DNA of 64,000 nt from Sutcliffiella sp. FSL R7-0096 (GCF_038595065.1 NZ_CP152003.1:3266001-3330000); one strand, 5' to 3'; numbered from the stretch's first letter, positions 20,678-30,194 are shown. Numbers and translations are program-made. Notes: a model not told the origin generated them from the letters alone.

Positions 20678-21028
20678 TTATGTTAACTCGATTTGAATGT
20701 CCTCGCGCGGAGCATCTCCCCAAAGACGTTCCAAGTTGTAATAGCCGCGCTCATCTTTATGGAATACATGGGCCACTACATCCCCAAGGTCAACGAGGAC
20801 CCAGCGAGCTTCATCAAAGCCTTCCATTCTCTTTACATGCTGACCGTTCTCATCTGCCGTTTCTTTTATCGCACGTGCGATTGCCTGGACCTGCTTATCG
20901 GAGTTACCGTGACAGATCAAGAAATAATCTGACACAAGGGAGATACCCTGCATATTTAAAGCAACCAATTCTTCTGCACGTTTATCATCTGCAGCCTTTG
21001 CCGCAAGCTGTAATAATTCTTTAGACAT
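20678..21028 (-). CDS. rsfS: Ribosomal silencing factor RsfS
   Basis: A 116-residue RsfS/YqeL. It binds L14 on the large subunit and blocks subunit joining when nutrients are scarce. Motifs SDYFLICHGNSDKQVQAIA and WVLVDLGDVVAHVFHKDERG YYNLERLW are seen in two blocks. It follows yqeK with no gap. Confidence 0.96.
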   Translation of the reverse strand: MSKELLQLAAKAADDKRAEELVALNMQGISLVSDYFLICHGNSDKQVQAIARAIKETADENGQHVKRMEGFDEARWVLVDLGDVVAHVFHKDERGYYNLERLWGDAPREDIQIELT

Positions 21029-21607
21029 TTATGTTAACTTCCTTTCTTTAACCTTCATGGTCATATCGTTATAGGCGTGAAATGTATCAGGGTAGATGGG
21101 CTGATTTCGTTTCAATAAAAAAGTGATCGTGTTTTTCATTGCCTGTATGACAGCGATATCAAGAGAATTCATGGCGGATTCCCGAACCTGTTCTACTCCA
21201 GGAAAATCCCTGCCAGGTTCGATATAATCGGCTACAAAAAGCACCTTATCCAAGGGGCTCATATTTATTTTCCCCGATGTGTGGCATCTTATTGCTTCTA
21301 GTACTTCATGGTCGGTAATACCGACCTCATTTTCCACCAGATAGGCTCCCACCGGGGCGTGCCAAAGTTCATCATGATGCTGCAAGAGATCCTGTGGCAT
21401 TTTTTGATTGATAATGATTTGCCGCATTTCCTCTTTGTCCCGAAATTTCGCGTAATCATGGAAGATGGCGGCAAGTTCTGCTTTCCCAACATCAACCTTA
21501 TAAATTTCTGCTAATTTGATTGCCGTTTCCATCACCCCGAGAGTATGCACATATCTGCGCTCGGTCAGTTGATCCTTCACCACTCTTAATGCTTTATCTC
21601 TATTCAT
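21029..21607 (-). CDS. yqeK: YqeK, HD-domain dinucleoside tetraphosphate hydrolase
   Basis: A 192-residue HD-domain hydrolase. Metal ligands are in [15 protein letters not shown] and RCHTSG. The family cleaves Ap4A symmetrically to two ADP. Its start overlaps the end of nadD by 8 bases, and gene order nadD-yqeK-rsfS is widespread in Firmicutes. Confidence 0.94.
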   Translation of the reverse strand: MNRDKALRVVKDQLTERRYVHTLGVMETAIKLAEIYKVDVGKAELAAIFHDYAKFRDKEEMRQIIINQKMPQDLLQHHDELWHAPVGAYLVENEVGITDHEVLEAIRCHTSGKINMSPLDKVLFVADYIEPGRDFPGVEQVRESAMNSLDIAVIQAMKNTITFLLKRNQPIYPDTFHAYNDMTMKVKERKLT

Positions 21608-22166
21608 ATAGGCGTTTCCCCTCTATCATTTCTTTTACCTTCTCAGGCACTAGATATTGAGAAGTCCATCCTTGTTGAACCCGCTTGCGGATCAATGTGG
21701 AGCTGATGTCCATTTGGGGTGTCTCCACCTCGAGCACAGGATATTCCGAAGTGAAAGAATACCCCGGCCGTTTCACGCCCACAAAGGTGACGATCTCCAA
21801 CAGCTTCTTTATGTTGTGCCATTTAGGCAAGTACTCTACCATATCCGCCCCTATGATAAAATAGAAGGTTGAATCCGGATTTCTTTCCCTTAATAACAAC
21901 ATTGTATCATATGTATAAGAGGGACCTTCCCTCTGAAGCTCAATGGTTTCCACCTTGAAACTTGCATTGGATTCCACAGCGGCTTTAAGCATTTCAACCC
22001 TGATTTCCGTCGGTGTAATATCTTTTTTTTGCTTATGGGGAGGGATATGGTTAGGCATAAACCAGATCTCATCGAGAGACAACTTCTGTCTCACCTCACT
22101 GGCTATCAAGAGGTGGCCTAAGTGAGGTGGATCGAATGTACCGCCAATAATGCCTACTTTCCTCAT
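21600..22166 (-). CDS. nadD: Nicotinate-nucleotide adenylyltransferase NadD
   Basis: A 188-residue NadD, which makes deamido-NAD from nicotinate mononucleotide and ATP. It has [11 protein letters not shown] near the N-terminus and the C-terminal [10 protein letters not shown] motif. Two ATG codons are adjacent; I prefer the second (22166) because GGAGGG is 6-7 bases away. Confidence 0.96.
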   Translation of the reverse strand: MRKVGIIGGTFDPPHLGHLLIASEVRQKLSLDEIWFMPNHIPPHKQKKDITPTEIRVEMLKAAVESNASFKVETIELQREGPSYTYDTMLLLRERNPDSTFYFIIGADMVEYLPKWHNIKKLLEIVTFVGVKRPGYSFTSEYPVLEVETPQMDISSTLIRKRVQQGWTSQYLVPEKVKEMIEGKRLYE

Positions 22167-22185
22167 CATGATCCCTCCATCCGAT

Positions 22186-22479
22186 TTATCTTGGTAATAC
22201 GATTTGTTTGTTTTCCTTAGATTCCTTGTACAAGATAATGGTACTGCCGATCACTTGTACAAGCTCGGCTTTTGTACCGGCAACAAGATCTTCTGCAACC
22301 ACTTTACGATCTTCATCGCAATTTTGAAGTACGCTGACCTTAAGTAACTCTCTCACTTCCAAAGCCTCTGAGATCTGCTTTGTCATATTTTCATTCACTC
22401 CGCCTTTTCCAACTTGGAAAATCGGATCTAAATGATGCGCCTCTGCGCGTAAAAATCTTTTTTGTTTACCAGTTAACAT
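22186..22479 (-). CDS. yhbY: Ribosome assembly RNA-binding protein YhbY
   Basis: A 97-residue CRM-domain protein (YqeI in B. subtilis) with [12 protein letters not shown], the GxxG loop that binds RNA. It associates with pre-50S particles. The ATG at 22479 overlaps the aroE stop region (ATGTTAA) and has AGGAGG upstream, so translation is coupled. Confidence 0.94.
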   Translation of the reverse strand: MLTGKQKRFLRAEAHHLDPIFQVGKGGVNENMTKQISEALEVRELLKVSVLQNCDEDRKVVAEDLVAGTKAELVQVIGSTIILYKESKENKQIVLPR

Positions 22480-23309
22480 GATATTCCTCCTAGTTGTTCT
22501 TTCACTAAATTCTTCATTCTGTTTGTATCGGGAAAATGGCCTGTCCAATGTTCAAATGCAAGTGCAGCCTGATAGGCAAACATGTGAACACCATTCTGTG
22601 TCACAGCACCTAACGCTTTAGCACCCTTCAATAGTTTTGTTTCATAAGGATTATAGATAATATCACTGAATACGGCACCTTGCTTGATTGCTTTCAAGGG
22701 CAAAGGGGAGTCTTCCGTATGTGGAAACATCCCGACAGAAGTAGTCTGAATGACCACGTCATAGACTTCAAGCCTTTCAATGGCTTCTTCCATCGTTATG
22801 CTCTCGGCAAGATGGTCCAGCAAAAATTCCTGTATCAGATCAGCCGACTTGGAAGCGGTGCGGTTATACAGATCGATTTGAATGCCTTGTTCTTGAGCCA
22901 AAGTATAGAAAATCGCCCTTGCCGCACCTCCTGCCCCAATTATTAGAATGCGCTTATTGTTCAGCTTCGTTACTTCTTTCAATGCTTCCACATATCCCCT
23001 GCCGTCGGTATTATAACCAATAAGTACCCCATCCTTGTTAACTACCGTATTGACAGCTCCAATACGTCCTGCTGCTTCATCAACTTCATCAAGCAAGGGG
23101 ATGATAGCTTCTTTATGGGGAATAGTGACATTAAAGCCGCTCACACCCAATGCCCGCATTCCATCCACTGCTGATTTCAAATCATTCGGCTCAATATGAA
23201 AAGCGTGGTAATGGGCATTGTAGCCCGATTGCAGGAATGCATCATTATGGATAAGTGGAGACATGGAATGTTCAATGGGAGCACCTATCACTCCGTATAG
23301 TTTTTTCAT
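22473..23309 (-). CDS. aroE: Shikimate dehydrogenase AroE
   Basis: A 278-residue NADP-dependent shikimate dehydrogenase of the aromatic amino acid pathway. Motifs are IEHSMSPLIHN (shikimate site), NVTIPHKE with the catalytic lysine, NTDGRGYVEAL and the nucleotide-binding GAGGAARA. The start ATG at 23309 has GGGAGG 5 bases away; a GTG codon is immediately upstream. Confidence 0.97.
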   Translation of the reverse strand: MKKLYGVIGAPIEHSMSPLIHNDAFLQSGYNAHYHAFHIEPNDLKSAVDGMRALGVSGFNVTIPHKEAIIPLLDEVDEAAGRIGAVNTVVNKDGVLIGYNTDGRGYVEALKEVTKLNNKRILIIGAGGAARAIFYTLAQEQGIQIDLYNRTASKSADLIQEFLLDHLAESITMEEAIERLEVYDVVIQTTSVGMFPHTEDSPLPLKAIKQGAVFSDIIYNPYETKLLKGAKALGAVTQNGVHMFAYQAALAFEHWTGHFPDTNRMKNLVKEQLGGISC

Positions 23310-23349
23310 CACTGCCTCCCTCCATTTACATTAAGGTTTTATTCATGCC

Positions 23350-23480
23350 ACTGTTGATTTCCGCAAACGGCTACGCTTTCCACGGGGCGACCTTGAGCCT
23401 CCTCGGGCTACGCCCTGCGGGGTCTCAAGATTGTCGCTATCCCCCCGCAGGAGTCTTCGCCTATTGCTCCAATCAACAGC
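23350..23480 (+). repeat. Structured intergenic repeat, copy D
   Basis: A complete copy between yqeH and aroE. Ends ACTGTTGATT and AATCAACAGC are inverted, with CTTGAG/CTCAAG forming an inner stem. It shares nearly all of its sequence with the copy at 59481-59615, and the shared flank continues to the right (GATAAGTTATT). Confidence 0.9.
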
Positions 23481-23516
23481 TAGAAATTTATAAAAGATAA
23501 GTTATTGGGTTTTCAG

Positions 23517-24620
23517 TTAGATCAAGGATTTACGTACCATCACGCCTACGCCTTTCGGTACGTGAGCGACCACTTTGATTCCTGGTTCATTAATTGTCAC
23601 CCAGCCCAGACCCGAGAAGACAATATCCGTTTTCTCACCTTTTATTGTAAATTCATGGGCTACAAGTTCCGGGAAATCTTCTACAAAGTTTTTACCAGGT
23701 GGTTGCAGCAAATCACCAAGATGCTCCTTGTATACATGCTCTGCATTCTCAAGTTTCGTCCGGTGAATGTAAAAATCATTGGATACATAGCAAGTAAAGG
23801 AATTCCGACCACCCTTTACATAATCAAAACGAGCCAATCCTCCAAAGAACAAGGTTTGCCCTTCATTTAACTGAAAGATTTTCGGCTTGATTTCCTTTTT
23901 AGGGGAAATCACTTTCAATTCCTTTTTATCTATAAAGTGTGCCATTTGGTGGCGGTTAATGATCCCAGGTGTATCGTACAGAGAAGATCCGTTGTCCAAT
24001 GGTATATCGATAAGATCGAGAGTGGTACCTGGGAACTGCGAGGTCGTGATAACATCCTTCTCCCCTGAGAATTCACGGATAATCCGGTTGATGAAAGTAG
24101 ATTTACCAACGTTCGTACAGCCGACCACATATACATCCTCACCTGCACGGTATTCTTCGATGGCCTGAGCCAGATCCTTTACACCTGTCCCTTTATCAGC
24201 ACTGATAAGGAAAACCTCTTCTGGTTTTAGCCCGAGCTCTTTGGCGGCCTGCTTCATCCAGTTAATTACCTTATTCGGCTTGACGGATTTAGGCAAAAGG
24301 TCCACTTTGTTTCCTACGAGCAACACTTTGTTGTTACCTACAAAGCGATGCAAACCAGGCAACCAGCTTCCGTCAAAATCAAAGATATCAACAATCTTCA
24401 CGACAAGTCCTTTTGTTTGTCCGATTGAATTCAATATCCGAATAAAGTCGTCATCTGTCAGAGAAACATCTTGTATTTCATTGTAATGCTTCAAGCGAAA
24501 GCATCGCTTACAGATGATCGCTTCCTTATCTAATGAAGAAGGAGGGGCATACCCCAACTCTTTCGGGTTGTCTGTCTGTATGGCAACACCGCAGCCGATA
24601 CATACTACTTGTTCTTCCAT
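23517..24620 (-). CDS. yqeH: YqeH circularly permuted ribosome-biogenesis GTPase
   Basis: A 367-residue GTPase needed for 30S assembly. An N-terminal zinc finger (CIGCG and CKRC) precedes a permuted G domain in which G4 (GNKVDLL) comes before G1 (GCTNVGKSTF), G2 (FPGTTLD) and G3 (DTPG). The C-terminal part is the RNA-binding domain. It is 4 bases after yqeG. Confidence 0.97.
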   Translation of the reverse strand: MEEQVVCIGCGVAIQTDNPKELGYAPPSSLDKEAIICKRCFRLKHYNEIQDVSLTDDDFIRILNSIGQTKGLVVKIVDIFDFDGSWLPGLHRFVGNNKVLLVGNKVDLLPKSVKPNKVINWMKQAAKELGLKPEEVFLISADKGTGVKDLAQAIEEYRAGEDVYVVGCTNVGKSTFINRIIREFSGEKDVITTSQFPGTTLDLIDIPLDNGSSLYDTPGIINRHQMAHFIDKKELKVISPKKEIKPKIFQLNEGQTLFFGGLARFDYVKGGRNSFTCYVSNDFYIHRTKLENAEHVYKEHLGDLLQPPGKNFVEDFPELVAHEFTIKGEKTDIVFSGLGWVTINEPGIKVVAHVPKGVGVMVRKSLI

Positions 24621-24624
24621 GTTT

Positions 24625-25140
24625 TTAGTCCTCCCAATTAATCATACCTTTTCGTTTCATCCAAGAAAGGATACGCCTTTCCACTTTGCGGTTAAACTTT
24701 GTTACAAACCCGTCCGTCTGTGCTACTGGGACAACAAGAATTGTATGCAATCCTAGGCGATTGCCTCCCAATACGTCTGTCAGAAGCTGGTCACCGATTA
24801 CCACCACTTCTTCTTTTTGAAGCTTCATATCTTTAAGTGCCCTTCTGAATGCTCGTCTCATGGGCTTTCTTGCACCGTAGATATAGTTGATACCTAACGG
24901 ATCAGAAAACATCTTCACTCTTTTTAATTTATTGTTAGAAACTACTGTTACCAAGATGCCGACTTCCTGCATTCCCTTGAACCATTCTATCAACGCTGGT
25001 GTGGCTTCTGGTCGGTCCCATTCAACTAATGTATTGTCAAGGTCCGTAATGATACCTTTGATTCCTTTTTCCTTCAACTCTTGCGGTTTTATCTCAAACA
25101 CGCTTTTTACGTGTTGTGCAGGCAGAAAATATTTAAACAT
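24625..25140 (-). CDS. yqeG: YqeG family HAD-IIIA phosphatase
   Basis: A 171-residue HAD phosphatase with DLDNTLVEWD (motif I), VSNN (motif II) and GDQLLTDVLGGNRLG (motif IV). The family is related to phosphatidylglycerophosphate phosphatases; the substrate here is not certain. It is the first gene of the yqeG-yqeH-aroE-yhbY-nadD-yqeK-rsfS-yqeM cluster. Confidence 0.92.
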   Translation of the reverse strand: MFKYFLPAQHVKSVFEIKPQELKEKGIKGIITDLDNTLVEWDRPEATPALIEWFKGMQEVGILVTVVSNNKLKRVKMFSDPLGINYIYGARKPMRRAFRRALKDMKLQKEEVVVIGDQLLTDVLGGNRLGLHTILVVPVAQTDGFVTKFNRKVERRILSWMKRKGMINWED

Positions 25141-25357
25141 TCAAATCACCCTCTATTGGTTCTATTATTCGGCTATGTAACCGTGTTATTGTACAGAAAT
25201 GAATTCCCTTATCCATTAAATACTTTACCATCTTACCTAAATTCCATGTCCATGTTAAGCAAATTATAGATATTTATAGTGTTAGCTTGCATCAAACTTC
25301 TTATAAAAAGTGTTGAAAATAAAAATTTTTCGACAAATTCCTGACGTTTTCAACACC

Positions 25358-25456
25358 TGTGGATAAACTTATCTACATTATACAGTGTGTCCTACCTCAA
25401 TTACTGGTAATTATAAACAGTTTACCCACATGTTATCCACTGTTAATTGTGGATAA
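25358..25456. promoter_or_regulatory. DnaA-box cluster upstream of sda
   Basis: Two perfect boxes (TGTGGATAA at 25358-25366 and 25448-25456) and three with one mismatch (TTATCTACA at 25369, TTACCCACA at 25422, TTATCCACT at 25433) lie 170-265 bases before sda. In B. subtilis DnaA activates sda, so initiation of replication is tied to a block on sporulation. The rest of 25141-25623 shows no gene. Confidence 0.85.
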
Positions 25457-25623
25457 CAGAACGGTTGTTCTACGAAAAAATACGTGGTAGAGTTATCATA
25501 CAAACAAGCGAAACTACCATTATATGATCATCTTATAGAAACTAGAACTGACAAACACACATAATAAAATCGGACAATACATAGTGACGAAACACTAGGA
25601 GGTGTAGGGCAGAGGCCAATCTG

Positions 25624-25764
25624 ATGAGAAAACTTTCTGATGAACTTTTACTGGAATCCTATCACAAAGCTACGGAATTGAAATTAAGTCATGATTTTAT
25701 TCTACTGATCGAATTAGAGATTAAACGCCGTTCCCTCAGCTATAAAATCAAAGCAACTTCCTAA
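25624..25764 (+). CDS. sda: Sda, checkpoint inhibitor of sporulation kinase
   Basis: A 46-residue protein, [20 protein letters not shown], ending [15 protein letters not shown], which matches Sda. It forms a helical hairpin that binds KinA and stops phosphate flow to Spo0A when DNA replication is disturbed. It is preceded by a DnaA-box cluster and followed by a terminator. It lies beside yqeG as in B. subtilis. Confidence 0.96.
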   Translation: MRKLSDELLLESYHKATELKLSHDFILLIELEIKRRSLSYKIKATS

Positions 25765-25793
25765 AAGAACCGGACATCCCGGTTCTTTTTTTA
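25764..25793 (+). terminator. sda terminator
   Basis: AAAGAACCGG pairs with CCGGTTCTTT around ACATC, followed by T residues, beginning at the sda stop codon. Confidence 0.9.
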
Positions 25794-25835
25794 TTAGCTC
25801 TGTCAAAGCTAGGTATTGATAATGATAAGGTTTCT

Positions 25836-25959
25836 AGCTGTTGCTTGGAGCAAAAGGCATAGACTCCAGCGAGAGAATAGCGACAGCGACACCCTTTAGA
25901 ACCCTAAAATGTTGCGAGGAGGCTCATGGATAAGCGAAGCCTTTGGAAGAGTAACAGCG
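25836..25959 (-). repeat. Structured intergenic repeat, copy E (diverged)
   Basis: Reverse orientation, between sda and psd. Ends GCTGTTGC and GTAACAGC, with GGAGCAAAAGGC, GACTCC, GCGAGGAGGCTCA and TAAGCGAAGCC matching the family. The GGGGTCTC block has changed, so this copy is older. Confidence 0.7.
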
Positions 25960-25980
25960 CCATTTAACAAACCCTTTTTT

Positions 25981-26010
25981 AAAAAAGAAAAGCTAGTGCC
26001 TCCACTAGCT
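25981..26010 (-). terminator. psd terminator overlapping the stop codon
   Basis: Minus strand: AGCTAGTG pairs with CACTAGCT around GAGG, then TTTTCTTTTTT. The psd stop codon TAG lies within the left arm. Confidence 0.85.
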
Positions 26011-26787
26011 TAGCCACGTTCCAATCTTTTGTCCTACCAGGACCTCTTCTTTTTCCTTAATCATTTCATCCATTACAAAACCGTTCTTTTCAAACAACAA
26101 GATGACAGTCGAACCAAAAGAGAAATAGGCCATTTCTTCTCCTTTAACAAGTTGTTCGCTTTTATGTGTCAATTCAATACTATTGACAAACATCGCCCCG
26201 ACCTTCACGACAACAACATGTTTACCGCTGTTTTCAATTTCTGTTAATCGGCGATAATTTTTGGCAAGAGGTTCCTTCCCATATTTAAGTCCCATCTGAT
26301 TAACAGGATATGATTTTCCACCAAGTGTCCATTGCTTCGTGACAATTCCTGATATAGGTGTATGGATTTTATGGTAGTGGCTTGGACTCAAATAGAGCAC
26401 CATGTAGAATCCACCCATATACTTTTGAGCCAGATCTGGGTCCGATAACATTTCCCCAACAGAATAGTCAATGCCCTTCGCGGTAAGAAGAAGATCATCT
26501 GTAATGGCGCCTGTCTTTTCTACCACCGCATCAACTGGGCTCACTACTGAATTCTTACTAGAGTCGATTGGTCTTACATTTGGCTTAAGACTCCGAATGA
26601 AAAATTGCTGTAGGGTTGGAAATGAATCTATCTTCTCCTGCATTTCTTCGGTGTTAATATTATATACCTTCGCGAAAGATGGGATAAACCGCTTGCTCAG
26701 CTTAGAACTGGCAAAACGCTTTACTGCCATTGATGACAATTTATGATTTGTCAATTCAATGGATAATCTATACACATTTTTCAACAA
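26005..26787 (-). CDS. psd: Phosphatidylserine decarboxylase proenzyme
   Basis: A 260-residue decarboxylase that makes phosphatidylethanolamine. The sequence FSFGSTVILL holds the GST self-cleavage site near the C-terminus, where the pyruvoyl cofactor forms from serine. HKIHTPISG and YLSPSHYH are family motifs. The start is TTG at 26787 with GGAGG 8 bases upstream; the longer frame would begin within that ribosome site. Confidence 0.95.
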   Translation of the reverse strand: MLKNVYRLSIELTNHKLSSMAVKRFASSKLSKRFIPSFAKVYNINTEEMQEKIDSFPTLQQFFIRSLKPNVRPIDSSKNSVVSPVDAVVEKTGAITDDLLLTAKGIDYSVGEMLSDPDLAQKYMGGFYMVLYLSPSHYHKIHTPISGIVTKQWTLGGKSYPVNQMGLKYGKEPLAKNYRRLTEIENSGKHVVVVKVGAMFVNSIELTHKSEQLVKGEEMAYFSFGSTVILLFEKNGFVMDEMIKEKEEVLVGQKIGTWLS

Positions 26788-26934
26788 TTTGCATTCCTCC
26801 AAGTTTGATTCTATCTATATAAAAGGTTGGTTTCTTCCATTTTATCTGCCGTCAACTTGACTCCATGAGTGATATTATAACATTTGACCCGCCACTACAC
26901 TAATAATTTTTAGTTGAGACTGCCACCTACAAAG

Positions 26935-26970
26935 AAAGAGGAATCTCCTTTATGCGGAAATTCCTCTTTA
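26935..26970 (-). terminator. Terminator after the M3 peptidase gene
   Basis: Minus strand: AAAGAGGAATTTCC and GGAGATTCCTCTTT pair with one mismatch around a 7-base loop, 7 bases past the peptidase stop codon. A T-rich tail follows. Confidence 0.7.
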
Positions 26971-26976
26971 CTTCTA

Positions 26977-28752
26977 TTATTTATTTGTTAGTTGTAAAAA
27001 TTCCTCGACGTCTTCCAGGGATTTTTTTACCGCCTTTTCCCAGAAGTCACGTTGTGTCAGATCGACGCCAAGGTGCTTCATCGCGAGATCTTCCACTGTC
27101 ATGGACGCAGTGTCTTTTAATAGAGCGATATATTTCTCTTCGTAATTAGTTCCTTCTTCCAATGCTTGTGTATAGATGCCTAATGAGAACAAATAACCAA
27201 ATGTGTACGGGAAGTTGTAGAAAGGAACTTGAGTAATAAAGAAGTGCATTTTGGAAGCCCAGAACGTCGAATCATATTCTCCCAACGCATCACAATAAGC
27301 CTCTTTTTGTGCCTCTACCATCAACTCATTCAGTCTTTCCACACTTACCAGGCCATGTTTACGCTCGTCGTAGAATCTTGTTTCAAACAGGAAGCGGGCA
27401 TGGATATTCATGTAGAATGCAACACTGCGTTGAATCTTATCTTCTAGAAGGGAAATCTTCTCTTGTTCGTCCTTTGCATACTTCACAGCTGCATCCGCCA
27501 CAATCATTTCAGCGAATGTGGACGCCGTTTCCGCCACATTGCTTGCGTAGAAGCGGTTTAATGTCGGCACTCCATGCATAGCATGCTGATGGAATGCATG
27601 ACCCAACTCATGAGCCAATGTGGAGACATTGGACAGCGTACCGGAATAAGTCATAAAGATTCTAGATTGGCCAGATACAGGGAAGCTTGTACAGAAGCCG
27701 CCAGGGCGTTTCCCCGCTCTATCTTCCGCTTCAATCCAGCGATCTTCAAATGATTGTTTCGTGAATTCTGTGAGCTCCGGACCGAACTTGGAGAATTGTT
27801 CTATGATAAATTCCGCCCCCTCCTGATAGGACAGAATGGTTTCTTCAGCAGATAGAGGAGCGGACACATCATACATATTCAACTTCTCCAGACCTAAAAG
27901 CTCGGCCTTGCGCTCAAGATATTTCTTCAGAGTACCTTTATGGTCAGTGATAACCTGCCACATCATATCAAGTGTTTCCTGTTTCATCCGATTGTTTTCA
28001 AGTGGTTCTTTCAACACAGAATCCCAACCGCGTTGCTCATATACTTGCAAACGGAATCCTCCAAGATGGTTTAAAGCCGCTCCAATAGTTTCCGCTTGTC
28101 CTTCCCAAGCCTTTTTCCATGCGGCTGATACTTTTTTCCTGACTTCACGATCGCCATTTGAAAAGCGATTTTGTGCTTGTCCTACTGACAGTTCTTTTAC
28201 TTCCCCATTTTCTTCTACAGGGATTTTAATGGTACCGACAATAGAATTATATAGCTTACCCCAGGCATGATAGCCATCCACTGCTAGGGATGTTATCAAT
28301 TTTTCCTGCGCAGCCGGCAGTTTATCTCCCGCTCTGCGTCTTCTTTCATTTAAAACGTATTCCAGTGGCTGAAAAACATCTTTTTGAATAAGCTTTGACC
28401 ACGATACTTCATCTATTCCCACTAGTTTCTCATCCAAAGCGCCTAACTGGACTTGCAACTTCGCATGTAGTTGTGCCACTTTCCCTTGCAGTTGGGAAGC
28501 GGACTTATCCTTGACATCCTGTGCAAGAAGACAGCTGATGAATGCGGATGCCTGTACCACTTTTTTCACAACACTTTCGTAGGAAGTCAGTACGTCTTCC
28601 AGAGAGTCCGTAGAAAATTGTTGGATCTGTTGTTCGAACTGTTCTAATTCTGTTTGGATTTCAGATAGATATGTATGAAATTCTTTTGAGTTACTTCCAC
28701 CTTGGAAAAATACTTCTAAGTCCCAAGTTTCACTATAAGTTTTAGTCGTCAC
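26977..28752 (-). CDS. M3 family oligoendopeptidase (PepF type)
   Basis: A 591-residue zinc metallopeptidase of the thimet oligopeptidase group. The zinc motif is HELGHAFH, with the third ligand glutamate in ASTFAEM downstream. It most likely cuts short peptides in the cytoplasm. I start at GTG 28752 (MTTKTYSETW) because GGGGG lies 10 bases before it. No signal peptide. It stands alone between two hairpins. Confidence 0.92.
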   Translation of the reverse strand: MTTKTYSETWDLEVFFQGGSNSKEFHTYLSEIQTELEQFEQQIQQFSTDSLEDVLTSYESVVKKVVQASAFISCLLAQDVKDKSASQLQGKVAQLHAKLQVQLGALDEKLVGIDEVSWSKLIQKDVFQPLEYVLNERRRRAGDKLPAAQEKLITSLAVDGYHAWGKLYNSIVGTIKIPVEENGEVKELSVGQAQNRFSNGDREVRKKVSAAWKKAWEGQAETIGAALNHLGGFRLQVYEQRGWDSVLKEPLENNRMKQETLDMMWQVITDHKGTLKKYLERKAELLGLEKLNMYDVSAPLSAEETILSYQEGAEFIIEQFSKFGPELTEFTKQSFEDRWIEAEDRAGKRPGGFCTSFPVSGQSRIFMTYSGTLSNVSTLAHELGHAFHQHAMHGVPTLNRFYASNVAETASTFAEMIVADAAVKYAKDEQEKISLLEDKIQRSVAFYMNIHARFLFETRFYDERKHGLVSVERLNELMVEAQKEAYCDALGEYDSTFWASKMHFFITQVPFYNFPYTFGYLFSLGIYTQALEEGTNYEEKYIALLKDTASMTVEDLAMKHLGVDLTQRDFWEKAVKKSLEDVEEFLQLTNK

Positions 28753-28866
28753 GTTGTAATGTCCCCCTTTTGGCATTATGGTTTCATTATAACCGAAGTG
28801 TGTAAATATTTCTACAATTCCAAACTATTTGATATGCGTAATTTTCGTATTACGAAATTTTTGATT

Positions 28867-28897
28867 AAAAAAAGCCTATGCCCGAATGCATAAGCTT
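28867..28897 (-). terminator. Terminator of the small Gly/Tyr-rich gene
   Basis: Minus strand: GCTTATGC pairs with GCATAGGC around ATTCGG, then seven T. It begins at the stop codon of the 52-residue gene. Confidence 0.85.
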
Positions 28898-29054
28898 ATC
28901 TAAAAAGGTGATTTTTACAATAATAAGCGCCGCCGATAAGCAACAAGATAAACAGAATTACCAGAAGGCCATACACCCATCCACCATAGAATCCAGGTCC
29001 ATATGGTCCAGGATATGGCGGAGGACAACAACCAAACCCAGGGTACCCGTACAT
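28896..29054 (-). CDS. Small Gly/Pro/Tyr-rich membrane protein, YjcZ-like
   Basis: A 52-residue protein: MYGYPGFGCCPPPYPGPYG, then GFYGGW and a transmembrane helix VYGLLVILFILLLIGGAYYC. AAGGGGTG lies 5-6 bases before the ATG at 29054 and a hairpin terminator follows, so it looks like a genuine gene. The layout, a short Gly/Tyr-rich head and a LLVILFILLLI-type helix, resembles the YjcZ family found in spores of bacilli. The family link is an inference from composition. Confidence 0.75.
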   Translation of the reverse strand: MYGYPGFGCCPPPYPGPYGPGFYGGWVYGLLVILFILLLIGGAYYCKNHLFR

Positions 29055-29235
29055 ACCAACACCCCTTTCCCAACTAGGTATCTACACTACTACCATATGC
29101 ACATCCCAAAAAAGAGACAGGGCAAACGCGGAGAAACCGGCAAATAATTTAGATTTGTTCATTACATTTCGGTTACTGGGGGATTAAATTTCAGAGAGGG
29201 GTCAGACCCTTAAAGGAATTCCCCCTTTCACGTCG

Positions 29236-29269
29236 AAACCCCTTGGAGCTGTTTGCAACCAAGGGGTTT
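29236..29269 (-). terminator. sigK terminator
   Basis: AAACCCCTTGG (29236-29246) pairs with CCAAGGGGTTT (29259-29269) around 12 bases, 12 bases past the sigK stop. The T-run is short. Confidence 0.7.
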
Positions 29270-29280
29270 AATGGTAGATT

Positions 29281-29994
29281 CTATTGTTTTTTCTTTTCTT
29301 TTTCAGCCCGATAGAATTCGTGGAACATTTTCATGAGGGCCCGCTTTTCGATCCGAGAGACGTAACTTCTAGAGATACCAAGTTCTTTGGCGATTTCCCG
29401 CTGCGTCTTCTCATCTTTCAAGTCGAGACCAAAACGTCCCACAATCACCTCACGCTCTCTTTCATCAAGCACATCAATATACACCTTGATCTTCTCAAGC
29501 TCCATATTTAGCTGGATGGTATCTATCACATCTTCGGACTCCGACTTCAATACGTCAATCAGACTAATTTCGTTCCCTTCCTTGTCTTGACCAATCGGAT
29601 CATGCAACGAGACATCCTTCTTTGTTTTCTTTAAAGCCCTGAGATGCATCAATATTTCATTTTCAATACAACGAGCTGCATAGGTCGCTAGCTTTGTCCC
29701 CTTTCCTGAATGAAAACTTTCAATTGCTTTGATCAACCCGATTGTCCCGATGGAAATCAAATCTTCCGAATCTTCCCCGGTATTTTCAAATTTTTTTACA
29801 ATATGTGCCACAAGCCGCAAGTTATGTTCAATAAGTAGATTCCTTGCCTCTTCATTCCCCTCTGCCATCAATTTCAGATATTTCGCTTCATCCCCAGATG
29901 ACAATGGTTGTGGAAATGCATTGTTCTTGACATAAGAAACTAGGAAAACAAGTTCTTTGATTAAGTATCCTACCGATGCTAGTATGCTTGACAC
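29281..29994 (-). CDS. sigK: RNA polymerase sigma-K factor, intact
   Basis: A 237-residue pro-sigma-K. The N-terminal hydrophobic pro-sequence (about the first 20 residues, before [12 protein letters not shown]) is cut by SpoIVFB in the mother cell. Region 2 shows [20 protein letters not shown] and [20 protein letters not shown], and region 4 has [20 protein letters not shown]. It starts at GTG 29994 with GGAGGTG upstream. Unlike B. subtilis 168 the gene is not split by a skin element. Confidence 0.97.
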   Translation of the reverse strand: MSSILASVGYLIKELVFLVSYVKNNAFPQPLSSGDEAKYLKLMAEGNEEARNLLIEHNLRLVAHIVKKFENTGEDSEDLISIGTIGLIKAIESFHSGKGTKLATYAARCIENEILMHLRALKKTKKDVSLHDPIGQDKEGNEISLIDVLKSESEDVIDTIQLNMELEKIKVYIDVLDEREREVIVGRFGLDLKDEKTQREIAKELGISRSYVSRIEKRALMKMFHEFYRAEKEKKKQ

Positions 29995-30194
29995 ACTTTC
30001 ACCTCCATAGAAATGCTTAGGCAAGAGCCTAGTAATAATTCTTATGTAGAAAAAGGCTTACGTGTGCAAGTACACTTCAAAATAAATCCAAAATTAAGTG
30101 TCATACAAACTATTCCTAGAAAACATAAATAATGTGCCAATTCTGACGATTAATGGTACAATTTCAATAGGAACAAATGTTCAACCTAAAGCAC

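Noticed and set aside
29281-29994. skin-like element in sigK
   Set aside because: The gene is continuous from the pro-sequence to region 4; no break is seen.
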